This document shows positions 1-12,500 of a stretch of 64,000 nt of DNA, piece after piece (positions within the stretch are counted from its first letter, which is position 1; the number at the start of each line of letters is the position of its first letter). Both the position numbers and the translations under genes were made by a program. The DNA is taken from the NCBI GenBank assembly GCA_022695795.1, contig MU404055.1:682001-746000 (forward strand). Direction: 5' to 3'. The notes below the pieces were generated by a model that saw only the letters and a program-made list of their open reading frames with translations, was not told the DNA's origin and made no database searches. Source of the DNA: Biscogniauxia marginata. Lineage: Eukaryota > Ascomycota > Sordariomycetes > Xylariales > Xylariaceae.

Positions 1-1982
1 TTCTTTAATTTCGTTTTTTCGAAACCCGTTTTAAATAAGTCATATATATCGTATAATATTAAAGTATAATATATATAACTTTTAATAATTACTTTGTTAC
101 TTTTTTCAAAACTTAAGTAAAAATAATATGTTTTAAAATATTGTAATTATCGTGGGATATTATTATAAATATATTTGTTTTTTTATATCATTATTTTTTA
201 GTTCTTGAGAATAATAACTGGCTTTATCTTTAAAGCTTTTATATATTTAATAAGCGTCGTTAATATAAAAGCTTTAATATAATGATATATGTTCTTTTTG
301 TGACTCTATTATTTTATTCTTATTAAGGTGGAACATTTCGTTTTTTAGTTATTTTACCATTTTAAGCTTTAATTTAAGTTCTTTATTTAATAGCCCATTA
401 AATTAACTATTATTATTTATATAAAATTTCCGGTTTAAACTATTATATTTATTTTTTCCTTAATATGTTTTATATTTATCGTTATTATAATGGCTTTAAT
501 ATAATTCATTATAATTTAACTTAACTTTTAAGTCGTATTTTAACTTATAAGTATTATATTTATATAACAATTTGCTTTTATTATATCTTTACTTAGTTTA
601 TTTTAACGTGAGATACCTTAAATATAAGTAGCCGTGCTTTAAATAATCCCGAAAATTAACTTAATAGCATTTATAACTTTCCTTTATAAAAACTTTCTTG
701 TTCTTCTCTGCCTTAATAGTAGTAATAATAAATACTTAATTTACCTTTTTATTATCTTTAAACTAAACCCTTACTTTGAAAGTTCTTTTCTCGGGTTAAG
801 AAATCCCTTTTATTTTTATTTTTTATTTTTTAAGATTTTAACACTCGTTTTTATAATGTTTTTTTTGCTTTTTTTAAGTAACGTTAATTTTAATAGAATT
901 TAACTTAATTCTAATGCCTTTCCTTATTCCGGTACCACTTTTATAATTTCCTTCTTTTTATTAATCGCCGTTTTTTTATTATACCGTTTTTTTCTTTTTA
1001 AAGTACCGTTCGAAGTTTTCGTTATTAATAATAATTATTATTATAACGTAATTATTAAACTTTTCTATGTTTCTTTCTTTATATAAGTTTATTTTATATA
1101 ACTTATTCTTTATATAGTTTTTTAGTTCTTAATAAAACAAGTAATATAAACCTTTAATAAGTAATTATAATTAACTTATAAATTTCTTAAACTTAATAAT
1201 ATAATTTAAGGCCTTTTTATTTTATCGTAGTTTATAAAGTTAAATTTCGACTTATTACTTAAGAATTAAGTTGCTAAATATAAACCTAAATTATTTTTTA
1301 AACTTTTTATAATCTTTAAAGACCTTTTTTATGTCTTTTTAAGCGCTTTATTTATTATCCAAGTAATTTTTTAATACTAGTTAAAACCAAGTTAAAGTAG
1401 TTTTAATAAAAAGCTAAAATACCGTGAAAACCTTTTGTTTTTTAATGGTAATTATTCCGTGATAAAACCGTAAATAAGTTTTAGCTTAAATTAAAAATCC
1501 TTCTAAATTACTCGACTTATTATACTTATAAAGTGTAATTAATTTAAAACCTTTTATATTAAGAGTTATTATATTATTTTTATCGTTTAAGCTATTAAGG
1601 TCGTTATCGTTTAAAAGTAGCTCCGGTTATTTATTTCTAAGAAGCAAAGGTTATTTTACTTATTTATTTTCTTTTTTAAGTGCTTTTTTTCTTCTTTTTC
1701 TTTTTTTAAATGATTTTTCTTATTAAGCTTTAAAGGTGTCTTTTTAAGGCTCTTTTTTAGTTATAATTATAATTAATTTTTATGTTGGTTTTTTTAAACT
1801 TTTCTATTATATCGTAAAAAAATCTAAAGCTTTCGTTTAAAAGCTTATTAATTAAGGTTTTTTTACTTATTTCTTTTTTATTACTCTTTAATTTTAAGGG
1901 GTATACTTATTTTAAGACGGTTTAACCGAGAGTTCCTTTTTAAAAATTAATATTAAGTATTAATTAAAGAGCTATTAAAATG

Positions 1983-3515
1983 TAACGAACCTCTTTATGT
2001 GTTTCTAGTTAATTAACTTCACAAGTATATATTAGGTTTTCTTAATTTAAAGGTAATAATAAGTTAAGGTTAATTTAAAAGAGTTATAATGTTTTATTCG
2101 TTAAAGAGATTTTAAAGTACTTTTATTATAATATTAAAAAGTGATTATAGTTTTAAATTAATAGTTAAAAAATTAAAAAAATTAATTAAATATAAAAGGA
2201 ATTTTAATTTATTTATACTTATTTTTTATTTTTTATACTTCTTACTTTGATATATTAAATACTTATTAGATTTAATTAGATTTTAAATCACTTTAAATTT
2301 AGTTATTAATACTTTCTTTGGATCTTAGATCTACTAAGATCCTAGTCACGTGATGTTACATTACATCTTCCCTTTGAGAAACTTGTTTCGGGGTATTCTT
2401 AACTCGTCCCGTCCCCTGGTCCCTTTAGACCAGTTGGTTCGTAATAGAAAGCCTAAAAATTAAGATTTTAATTTAAGAAAGATAAGTCGAAAAAAGGGAC
2501 GGCCTCGAAAGTAACTCTAGCTTATTCGGCTAGAAATTATTATTTAGTTTAAAAATGTTTTTACTTCTTTAATTTATTTAAGTTTTAAAAATCACGTTAA
2601 AGTATTTTTAAACTTTTCTCTTTTAATAGCTCTTTTTAACAACGAAGCCGTTTTACTTAAGTTATAATTTTAGCTATTTCTTAATTTACTCGAGTTATAG
2701 TTTTAGCTATTTCTCGATAAAGTCGTTTTAAAGCTTTCTTAGTTTAACGTTTTTATAAAGATAACCGCTTCTCCTTATAATTTAAATTTCGAAAAAAGCT
2801 AAAAAGAATTCTCACTTTATTATAATAACGATAATAAAAAACATATTTACTATATTTCCTCGATACTTTAAGCAACATTACACACTTTAAGTTATAATTA
2901 AAATAATAAAAATAAGGCATAATATTAATATTAAAACTTATTTGGTTTACTCGGTTAATAAACTTTTTACGTTTTTATTTTTAATTTTCATAACGACACT
3001 TAATATTATAATTAATAAACATAATAATAATAAAAAGAGACTTATTAAATAATTTTTAAAAACAAAGATTTTAAAAAGAGAAAAATAATATTACGAATTA
3101 ATTAAAGTAAGTAATTAAATAATAAAGGTATTATTCTTACTCTTTTCCCGTCCACACCGGATATAAATCTTAAAAAGAAAAGCGACCTATTATCACGTAA
3201 TATAAATAAATATAAATAAGACTTATTTATAAATATTTAATATACTATTTATAAGGAATAAAAAACAAAATGAATAAGTATAAAAAAACGGGATTTTTTA
3301 TATATTTAGTTATTTATTTTAGTTTTTTAGTTATTAATTTAAGATTATAATTACTTTTTAATATTATAATAAAAGTACCTTGAAATCTCTTTAACGAATA
3401 AGACATTATAAATCTTTTAAATTAACTTTAATTTATTATTACCTTTAAAACAAGAAAACTTAGTACGTATTTACTTGTGAAGTTAATTAACTAGAAACAT
3501 ATAAAGAGGTTCGTT
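1983..3515. mobile_element. Inverted-repeat element (about 270 bp arms), RIP-degraded
   Basis: The sequence at about 1983-2255 recurs as its reverse complement at about 3240-3515. Both arms share landmarks in the same order: AACGAACCTCTTTAT at the outer end, TTTCTAGTTAATTAACTTC, AAAGGTAATAATAA, ATTCGTTAAAGAGATTT and ACTTTTATTATAATATT. Most differences between arms are C/T or G/A changes, the pattern expected of RIP. The spacer is about 985 bp and contains the least AT-rich part of the block. It may be one non-autonomous DNA transposon with long terminal inverted repeats, or two oppositely oriented copies of one repeat. I see no clear target-site duplication. Confidence 0.7.
2661..2726. repeat. 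Two-copy 33-bp direct repeat
   Basis: GTTATAATTTTAGCTATTTC starting at 2661 is repeated as GTTATAGTTTTAGCTATTTC starting at 2694, a period of 33 bp. The period is 11 codons. Read on the minus strand the copies give similar basic/hydrophobic peptides interrupted by TAA codons, as expected if a coding repeat had been mutated at CA/TG sites. It lies in the spacer of the inverted-repeat element. Confidence 0.6.
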
Positions 3516-3589
3516 GTAATAAAGTATTATTAATTTATAATAACTTATTTTTAAACAATATTATTTATATTTAATTATATAAATTATTT

Positions 3590-4090
3590 AAGTTTTTATT
3601 AATATTATTAAATTTTAAAATAAATAAATAAATAAAATTTTTATTTTTATTTTTAAAAAACATATAAATATAATTTTACACGTTTTAATAATAATAATAA
3701 TAATAAGTATATTATTTATAAATTAATCGATTTAAATCACACATTAAAAAACCAAATATTTAATATAAAAAAAGTATTTGGTTTTTAAAATGTAAAATTA
3801 AAAAAGACAATTTAAATAATTTTAATATCACGTAAATGTTTTTAATAGTTAAAATTACGAAAATTATAAAAATTAACTTATTTATTTATAAAACACGTTA
3901 ATATATATATTTATATAATAAATAAATAAATAAATTTAAATTACACGTTAAAAATTAAAATTTTAATAAAACGATTTAAATAATATTAATTAATTATTAA
4001 TTTTAATATTATATAAATAAATTTTAATAATTAAAAATATAATTATTATTAAAACTAGTTTATTTATTTATATAATATATTATTTATAAT
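3590..4090. repeat. Degenerate AT-rich tandem array with a hairpin
   Basis: Phrases such as CACGTTAA, CGATTTAAAT and TTATTTATTTATA recur at roughly 150-200 bp spacing, suggesting two or three decayed tandem copies. A clear inverted repeat lies at 3744-3788, where AAAAACCAAATA pairs with TATTTGGTTTTT around a spacer of about 16 nt. Low complexity makes the tandem alignment uncertain. Confidence 0.35.
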
Positions 4091-4210
4091 ATAATAAAAA
4101 GGAATTATTTAAAAATATTAATATCTTTAAAATCGCATTATTTTATATGACTTTTTTATATTATAATACTTAATAATTCAATATAAAAGTTTTGAAAACA
4201 ATTAAATATA

Positions 4211-5058
4211 GCGATTATACCTAGTTCAAATAGGATGAACGTCACGTGGAACGGCCTATTTTATAGGTCGCGTGTAACATAGAAGACTTCATTTTCGGAT
4301 CCTAAAACTTCCAGTCTTAGAGGCTTCTATACCGATAGGCATCATTTATATGCAATATTATTTCCAAGATAAATAACTAGGGCTCTAGAAGCAGGCAGTT
4401 TACTACTAGCACGCCTACAGCCGTTTATGGATATTCCCTTCAATTTTGATTTATCCTGGAACTTCTACTCTCACTAATTGGAGCATTGTATGTGTATAGA
4501 GGAAGTGTATTTGCAGTATCTGTATAAACTAACTACAGAGCACTTCAGAGTTCTAAGCTCTAAAGGAGTCACTACTCCTGATTCAAGCCAGTATCCAGGT
4601 GAACCCGGACGAAATAGCTAGAAAAATTTACCGGGGCCCCATACCATAACCCTCAAGATCTAGCAAAGCAAACGACATGAAGAAACGAAACCCTGTTTGC
4701 AGTGAGATTCATTGCGGCCCATTAGATGTGGCCCTCGCGATGAATGGTTAGCACTACTACTCAACCCGCGAGAAAATATGACATTTGCGAGTAGTAGTTG
4801 CTAGACATGCTGTATTCAGCATATGACTCCATGCTTGACACAATAGCGGGTTCTTTCATTGAGTACGCGGCTTCTAGAATCTTTTGGTCTCAGAAGGAGA
4901 CTGGTATCTAGGCGCCCTAGATTCAAAAGTCATCCGAACTGTCACCAGAGTATTCGGGATCCTCGATATGAGAAGATGGCTCGGTGCGGTCATTTAGCAT
5001 CTTTGCAAAGGGTCGAGGCGCATAGAAGACTGCTCGCGTATCCTGCAAGAATGGTTAG
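4211..5058. other. Heterochromatin/euchromatin transition, no gene seen
   Basis: Composition returns to normal here. Only short frames occur, including one at 4859-5062 (+) with no recognisable content. The stretch probably holds the 3' untranslated region of the minus-strand Stc1-domain gene, which stops at 5059. Confidence 0.6.
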
Positions 5059-6514
5059 TTAATCTGTGAAGTAAATCCTTAGCATCAAAATACGTGCCCC
5101 TTTGAAAAATTTCCCTTTGCTACTACGCTTTGTAGTAGAAGTGGCTGCTCCTGACTTCTGATTCTGGGAGCCCGAACCTATGGTTCTGGTAAAGACGTCT
5201 CCCTGAGGAGTGAAGACGGTTGCGTTGTACAAGTTGGGGGCATGATCAGTAACCGTGGTCTCAGACAGAGCAGCAGATGTAGTTGAAGAACTCCTAAAGG
5301 CATTCTGGAAATTGCTAGGTCCCTTCGAATGACGAGATGAACTACTTCCACGGGACACATTGGAGTTGGTGTTGGCTCCAGGCAATCCAAAGTGTCGAAG
5401 ATGAGGAGGAAGCTGCTGGGCATCATTTGCGGCTGACGAAACCTGAGTATCTGCGCGAGCTTTCTGAGATACATCACTGTCCGTGGCGTAGGAGGCATGT
5501 CTTTCGGTTGTTATTGCCTTGCCTTTGCCTCTTGCCGAGACTTTGGTGGTAGCAGTGGAAGGCTGGAACAAACTAGATCTTTTCGCACTGCCTGCGCCAA
5601 TAGTGCTAGTTGCATCCTGATACTTGTTAGTTGAGAAGCTGTTTTAAATAGACCGCGTAGACATATACCTCTTCGTCATGCTCACGACGAGAATTAGTGC
5701 TCTGGTACGCAGAAAATACTGAAGCAGGGCCACGCCCGTTGTCATTTCCATGAGCATAATAGTCCTCATCCTCTCTGTCTTCGGCATAATTGCTGAATTC
5801 GGCGTCTTGGTCATCGAGTTCATCATCGGTATCCTCCTCACTGAGATCGCTACTGTCTATGCTGACGTCGCTATCAGAGAAATAATGGTCAACTCCATGA
5901 TTATTGCCATCAGCATACGCAGCGATCCTCCCACTGATTTGGTCAACAGTGACCTCCTCATTCGGAGCGGCATCAGGTATTTCCTCGCCTGGGTGTCGGA
6001 TCTTCCAATCAGTGCATACCATGCACCACTAAAACAGCATAGTTAATAATGAGTGTTTCTTTCCTTGGGCGAGCAAGATCGGACAATGGTGCTTACCGCG
6101 TTGCGTTTGTTGCGCTGGGAGTTACTAAACTGTGACCTGACCTTCGACTTGCCACATGGACCAGCACACTTGATCTCGGGCTCTCCCGGCCCGTGCTCCT
6201 TGCATGTCAAGCCAATAGACTCAGCGGTGATGCCGTCGTTCTCGTGCTTCTTCATCCGATGCCATTTCGCGTGCTGGTTCTGAGAGAATTCGAAAGACGG
6301 CTTCCACACGTCACATGTTGCACATTTGAATCTATTTAGAGAGGGTTAATGATAGATACTTGAGGCTAAGGTAGAGTATCGATTCTTACGTCTTTGGAAG
6401 CGTGGCGTCTCGGCTAGGCCTTTTGTCAGTATGAACACACGTCGATATGAGTTGGTGGGTAAGCGTGAAAGCATACCGTTGGGCCGCCTGGGGCTTAAAT
6501 GGCCGTCTAGACAT
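5059..6514 (-). CDS. Stc1-domain zinc-binding protein
   Basis: Five exons: 6514-6477, 6419-6390, 6331-6097, 6028-5669 and 5616-5059, giving 406 aa. All introns are GT-AG and phase-consistent. The N-terminal 25-110 region carries the cysteine pattern of the fungal Stc1 domain: C26-x2-C29, C66/H69 within CKEHGPGEP, C78-x3-C82 in CAGPCGKSK, then WCMVCTDW with C103-x2-C106. A run of Asp/Glu/Ser (about 140-180) and a Ser/Thr-rich tail follow. In S. pombe, Stc1 links the Argonaute complex to the CLRC H3K9 methyltransferase complex; whether filamentous homologues do this is not established. The start was chosen because MSRRPFKPQ opens a short exon that splices in frame. The domain is confident; orthology to Stc1 is inference. 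Confidence 0.85.
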
Positions 6515-9500
6515 CTTGACACTAATTAAGGCCGATGGGCGAAGGTGGTAATCTGACGCGGGGCTGAAGAAATAACTGATATTAGCAAGATGTACTAATG
6601 AGCGTCCTGTTTGAAGTCAGGGAGGTGGTAGTGAGTGGAAGCGGACGGTTTGAAATTATTGGATAGTGTGGAATATATAAAGTAGACACCACGAAGATTG
6701 TATGCATACCTGAGAGGTATGGGCGCTCGCAAGGTCAAATGTCTAGGATGATGTCCCAAGTTGGTTGAATAAAAAAACGAAGACAAGGGGAGAGGAGTTT
6801 GCTAGAACACACAAGGAAGCGGTCTGAAGACGGACTCCTAGGATGCCTATATATAGGTAGGTGCGGTGTATGGCAAAGTTGTAGGAGTTCACTGTGGTGG
6901 TGGAAAGGGTGAAGGGTGGTTTACCATAAAGGTATGCGACTGGCGAGAGGAAGTTTGGACAACGAGCTCTCTAGGCCAGGTGAATACGTGCATTTGGTGG
7001 AGGTGTGAGATGGTGCTAAAAAGGAAGGGCAAGGAGCAGAACAATGCATGCAGTATGTGGATGAGTAGGTACCTACCAGGTAAAGTTTGCTACCTTGAGA
7101 ATACCACAAGCTTTGTCTGCCTCTTGGTATTGTTCTGGAAAAGAAAAGAAGAATGGCGATGAGTGTTTGGGAAGAGTTAAATGGTCCTGTGGACGAGGGC
7201 AGACCCGGGAAGGAGGGCAAGGCAGGCGGGCAGTTTACTCCCACAGCCTGGAAGGTGTAGCAGTGGAATGTAAGGATTGTGTGCCTGAGGTGGTTATTGC
7301 CAGTGAGTTAGTTGCGAGGTACATGTACGTGTTCTCGTTTGGCCATGTACTGTTGCTTTGGGAAGGCGGGAGGTCTAAGAGGTATCCTGGTGGAGCACGT
7401 GATGATGTGAAGGTGAAGTACAAAACCCTTTGACCACCTGTGCTGTGCCTTAGGTAGAAGAAGGAATGCGTCTTGATAGATACTTGAGGAAAGTACTGTA
7501 TGTTTGTGATTGCTTGTGGTCATTGTAGATCTAGGATTGGAGGTAAATGTGGGATAGAAATAGAGGAGATAGCTCCATCACGTACTTACCGGTTTTGCTT
7601 AACTACTATCCTTAACCACGATCAGGCTACACTTTAATTAACTACCTACCCAAGGTATATTTTTGCGACCTTCTGCATCCATCATACTTCCCATCCTGCG
7701 CACACCACGTAAAGAATAATCGAGGGTTTCTAGTGAATTGCTACCTCTTACCTTAGGTACCTTATATATTCAAGCCTACTCACCTCTGTCCCCTGAACAT
7801 ACACACCGGCCAGATGGCCCTTCAGAAAGTTCTTGTAACATAAACTTTAAGCTCCACAAATACTGGCGTTGAAGTTCCTCTTCTTTTTCTGTTCCTTTTA
7901 TATTTTGATATTCTTTCTTAAAAAGCCCCTTTGGTCGTCGTGAGATTCATGACCACTCTGACACACTCTGGTCTATAATTGTGGATGAATCCCAGCTTAA
8001 CTCACACAATCCTAAGGTGCTAACAACGTATAGTGAAAGCCCGAGAAACGCAAGCATGGTTGTTGCTGTGCGATCCCGATGGCCTCGTCTCCATAGTGTG
8101 GCATGTGATATATGTTTCCGTCAGTATTAGTCTATCGTATATCCTCGACCCCCCTTTTACTTTCGAGGACACTCACCCTTGGAAGTCTTGAATCCTCAGC
8201 CGAGTCTTATACATGGCCCTCTCCAGGGAGATGATATGTTCTTGCGTGACACACCTGCTGTATGAAATTTGAGCACTGGCATAGCAGGTTCGTGCTAGAT
8301 GAAGTGCTCCTGGTCAATTCTCTGCGACGAGCAATGACTACACCAGATGGCGGCGTAATATCATGAACCAGTCTCATATTTCTTGAGATTGTACTTGGAC
8401 CCCCTTGTTTTCATGTTTAATCCCAAACTGCGAAAGACGTCGTCTCCCCATCAACTGGACTATCGAAGTAATATTTGTTTCGTTAGCTTATCGGCCATAT
8501 CTCAAAAACTAAACCGATATACTTGGCTTGCCCTACCCCTGAACTGGCAACATGTGAGTGGGGAGTGGTAGCAGACCTACGGTTGGGTAATTATGCCGTC
8601 TGGAGTTTCTTGCCGCCGCATGGAGTGGAAGTCCCTTCAGACAAGAGCTCTATGCCGTTCCCTCGTTGTCTGAGTCCTGTCTAAGTGACCGATACGAGAG
8701 GCTGAGCTATGACAAAAGCCAACCGGGCCGAATCAATAAGTCAGACCCGACATGATCTCTACTTCAGCTGTTATCGCTACGATCAGAAGGGCTTTTGAAA
8801 GCGAGTCATTGAAGCCAACTTATCACAATCCCGCGACTGTCTAGGAGGTATTCATTGTTTCGCGGGATCACTCCCCTCGTTTCAAACCAAGCGGCCGAGG
8901 AGCCAGGGATCTTGTAACACGGGGACCTGGTACCGGTAGTGTGTGAATAAAGCTTCTAGAAGGCAGGATTGGAAGACTAAGATCTGCAGCCGCCTGACAA
9001 GCTCAAATTTGATGCTGCAGGCTGACTCCCCCTATTAGCGCGGGGTTGGTATGCGAAACTAGCGATAGCCAAACGTAGACGGACGGCATTGTTCTTAATG
9101 CGTACGAGTTCAGAGCACGTATTCATTTCTGAATTCATGCGGAAAGTTGTTATCCCGAGGAGATTCGAACGGACCTCCCTGATCTTAACACTGTACCGAT
9201 CCCGATGGAAGGCCGCCCGCCACAACCATGAACGACGACGACTAGGTACCTAGAGTGCGAGCTGAGCCAGCCATCTGGTGATGTCCTCGATGCCACTCCC
9301 ATCACAAATCGCGGCTGTAATCTCTAGCACTGGTCAGAATTGCTTTGTTATGTGGCGATATGAGACGGTTCATATTGAAACAATTCGGACTAGGTCCCGG
9401 CACGCCATGTTTGACGGCCTGCAGTCTCTCCCACACGCGCAAGTCTACGCGTTCCCGCGCTGCCGCGGCGCCCAGAAGCACACCCAATTGCTCGGTCGAG

Positions 9501-12500
9501 TGCATGGCGAGACGATGGCGGGTACCTGATCCATCGTGCTTCCATTGGCCTCCCAGCCACATGCAGGGATCAGGTACGACAGCTTGGAGAGGTGCTTGGC
9601 TCCTCGGTCCCAAATCAGACACGGGGATATGGACTCCAACATGGGACGGAATCAATGCGTGTGGGCCCGCGAAGTTGGTTTTTGTAGGATCGGCAGGGCC
9701 TGCAATACCAGCGTCCGCTCACGTGTTGACTTCGATTTGCTGCCAGATTGTGTGGAGATACAGGTTCCGTGGGTGGGCGTTCTGAGTACCTTGGGCGCTG
9801 TCTCCACAGACCGCACCTCGGATGCTCCCACCCAACCCGTGCTAGTGGCCTCCCCCTTGCGTACTATTCTGCCATAAATAGCTTAGCTCGGTGTTAGTAT
9901 TGTGCGCCATGTCGCCCGAGCGGTGACTCTAAATACCTAGGTACGTACGGGTGGTAGGTACATACCTAGTATTCAGAAAAGTCGGATTGATTGATCATGT
10001 GGAAGGGGTCAATGGTTCGTTCGCTGCACGTCAGAGCTTTTCCGTGAAAGTACCTATACTGAATCACATTCTTGACGTTCCCTTCCTAGCCTCTCCCTTT
10101 CTGGTAGCAAACCGGGGCGCGGAGCTCCAACAGACGCGCCGCGACTGCACTATTGTGCCAAGCTCGCGCGGCCAGATCGGAATTACGGACATCCCCCTTT
10201 TATTTGAAGCTGGGGCCGACCGTAATATGAAGCTATATGTACTGTACACCACAATAGACTTTCTATTAGCATCGGAGAGGCTTCATGCATAATTCTTACC
10301 CGCCCCTCCTTTTTATTTATTTTTTAGCTTTGAACAACCAACTCTCCATCCAATTGATGGGTACCTAGTGCCAGTGGTAGGTACATACGTAAGTACCATC
10401 TGCCCTGAGGTCGTTTCGTAATTCTTAAGTGGCGAGGCTGGCGAATACGTCAGGTAGGTATGGAGCCACGACGTAAACATAAAACGTAAACATCAACATC
10501 AACATCAACAGATTCGACACGAGTCGTGTTCATCACTTGATTCTCGTGAGAAGACCTAATAACTTCTTCGGGGTGGATTTTCAATTCGACTATCCATCGC
10601 CTGTCGAGCCCCGACAGCCCGCCAAACGGTCATTCGTCAGGCAGAGACGCCATGGATACGCGATACCCCATATTGTTTGGATCGAGTTGGTTTGCATTGG
10701 AAGAGTTGTGATCAGTGCGTTGGCATTGATCTAAGCAGGGTGACCATACCATCCACCACGCGTCGTTTTGTTTCCTAACTGGGCAATCCCTGGCTCCTCT
10801 TTGCGTCCCAGCTGCTGTAGACGTCGACCGGTAGAGTCTAGTTGGGCAATTATTTATTGGAGTCTGTTCGGTGCATCGTCGCTAACACCAATGTCGGGCT
10901 CTGAACGACTGATAAGCTCTCATCTCAGCATTGCTTGCATGCTTACTGCATAATGCGTACGCTTTGTGTATGGACACAGAGACCCAAGTTAGATGGCATT
11001 GCATTGAAGAAAAATGACGACGGACGGAAGAGGTAGCCATCCTTCTTGGGGGCTCTTTTCTTTTTGCAATGAATGGGTACAAGAAGGGCTCCCCCCATAC
11101 ATACCTACATGTATCCACCGCCCATGGACGAGAATGACGGACAGTGCCACATGCATCTTACCAGCCCTATTCCTGCAACCTGAATGTTTCCAATTAACAG
11201 TCTGCTACGTACATAATGTACCGAGGTAGGCACTTGTGTATGTATTCAGTGTCGTGCAAAAACTCATCTTAAAACTACCCGATGGACCTACCCGATGGAC
11301 CTACTCGATGGACCTACTCGATGGACCTACTCAATGTACCTTGCAACTAGTGCTTCGTCTAGGTAGAAATAAGAATGCGCCTAACTTTTCCCCCTCTCTC
11401 GTGTTATTCCCGTCCCAGCCTTGGATGACTAACGGGGTTTCATTCGCAGTCCAGATCGATCAGTCCATCCGCACAGGCATTGCGAGCCTATAGCTTGTTG
11501 TTATTCTTGGTTCTCGCCAGGCTAGCAATGATGTAAGACAGGGCGTTTGCTCGATAATAAGAAAATCCTTCTCTCTCCAACCTTGAATCATGGTTAAATA
11601 TTAGGGTATCTCTGCTTGACGTAAGAAATATCAGGAGCTGGACCCCTGGAAGATAGAAGAGGAACATAAGATTAAAAAACATCAGGTAATCAAACTAAAA
11701 GGTGTAACGCACCAAAAAAAATCTTTCCTTTTTCCCTCCCACTTCGCTCCTGTTCAGGACCCCTGGGGTCGAGGGTAAATTGGGCAAGATTGGCTGTCGA
11801 GAGAAAGCGCAGAGCTAGCGAGATTGGTGCCCTTTATGCTGGCCCCGGGCATTTTATTCATGCTAAGGCTCCTCGAGGACCCTAGTCTAATCCTGGCCAG
11901 TGTGCGACCCGATATAGTAAGTGACATAGCTGGTACAATAGCAGTACCAACTCGTTCCAGCCTGTTTCAGCTGGGAGCAGGAACCTGGAAGGTACCTCTG
12001 GGTAGCGAGTTGGAGCGGGCAGCAAGCAGCACCCGCCCAAGTACTACATCCTACCCCTCGGCCACTGTATGTACCTCTGTACCTCTCTGGTTTCCCTCTC
12101 ACCACCCGTCAGTCAATCAATTAATCGATCCATCCGACCGTCGAACCCGACCGGCCCATCACATTCAATCTTCTCTCCCTCTCCCTCTCTCTCCGTGTCT
12201 CTGTCTCCTTAGCAGCTAGCCAGTCAGTTCCTTTCCCTTCGCCTTCGCCTTTCCTTTTCCTCTGTCATCTCATTTCACTCTCGTTCACATTCACAAACGG
12301 GAAGGGGAATACCTACATGCGCCCAATCGCGAAGCCGGACCAGAATAGCCTTGGTCTCTGTCAGCGTTGATTCTGCTTCCGTCTTTCCCACCTGTATCTT
12401 TCTTAAAAAGGAATTCCCTGCCATTAGCTGACCCTGCGACAAGCTCTGGTGTTGTTCACACGGTCTAGCGCGACTATTACCGTACCGCAGCCCCAACAGG

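Larger units (their letters stand above)
1..4210. repeat. AT-saturated, RIP-like heterochromatic block
   Basis: The first 4.2 kb is almost entirely A and T, rich in TA steps, with no open reading frame of useful length on either strand. Composition changes sharply to normal near 4200-4230. In Pezizomycotina such blocks are typically transposon graveyards mutated by RIP (C-to-T on both strands) and packaged as H3K9-methylated heterochromatin. This identification is inferred from composition plus the inverted copies at 1983-3515, which differ largely by transitions. A GC-richer island remains at about 2325-2530. The block could be centromeric, subtelomeric or dispersed; the window cannot tell. 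Confidence 0.85.

Noticed and set aside
9150..9215. tRNA-like or SINE-like Pol III promoter on the minus strand (GTTCGAATC with an upstream GGTACAGTG)
   Set aside because: The T-loop-like sequence is good, but no T stem, anticodon stem or acceptor stem can be paired, and the box A to box B distance is short. No poly-A/T end marks a SINE.
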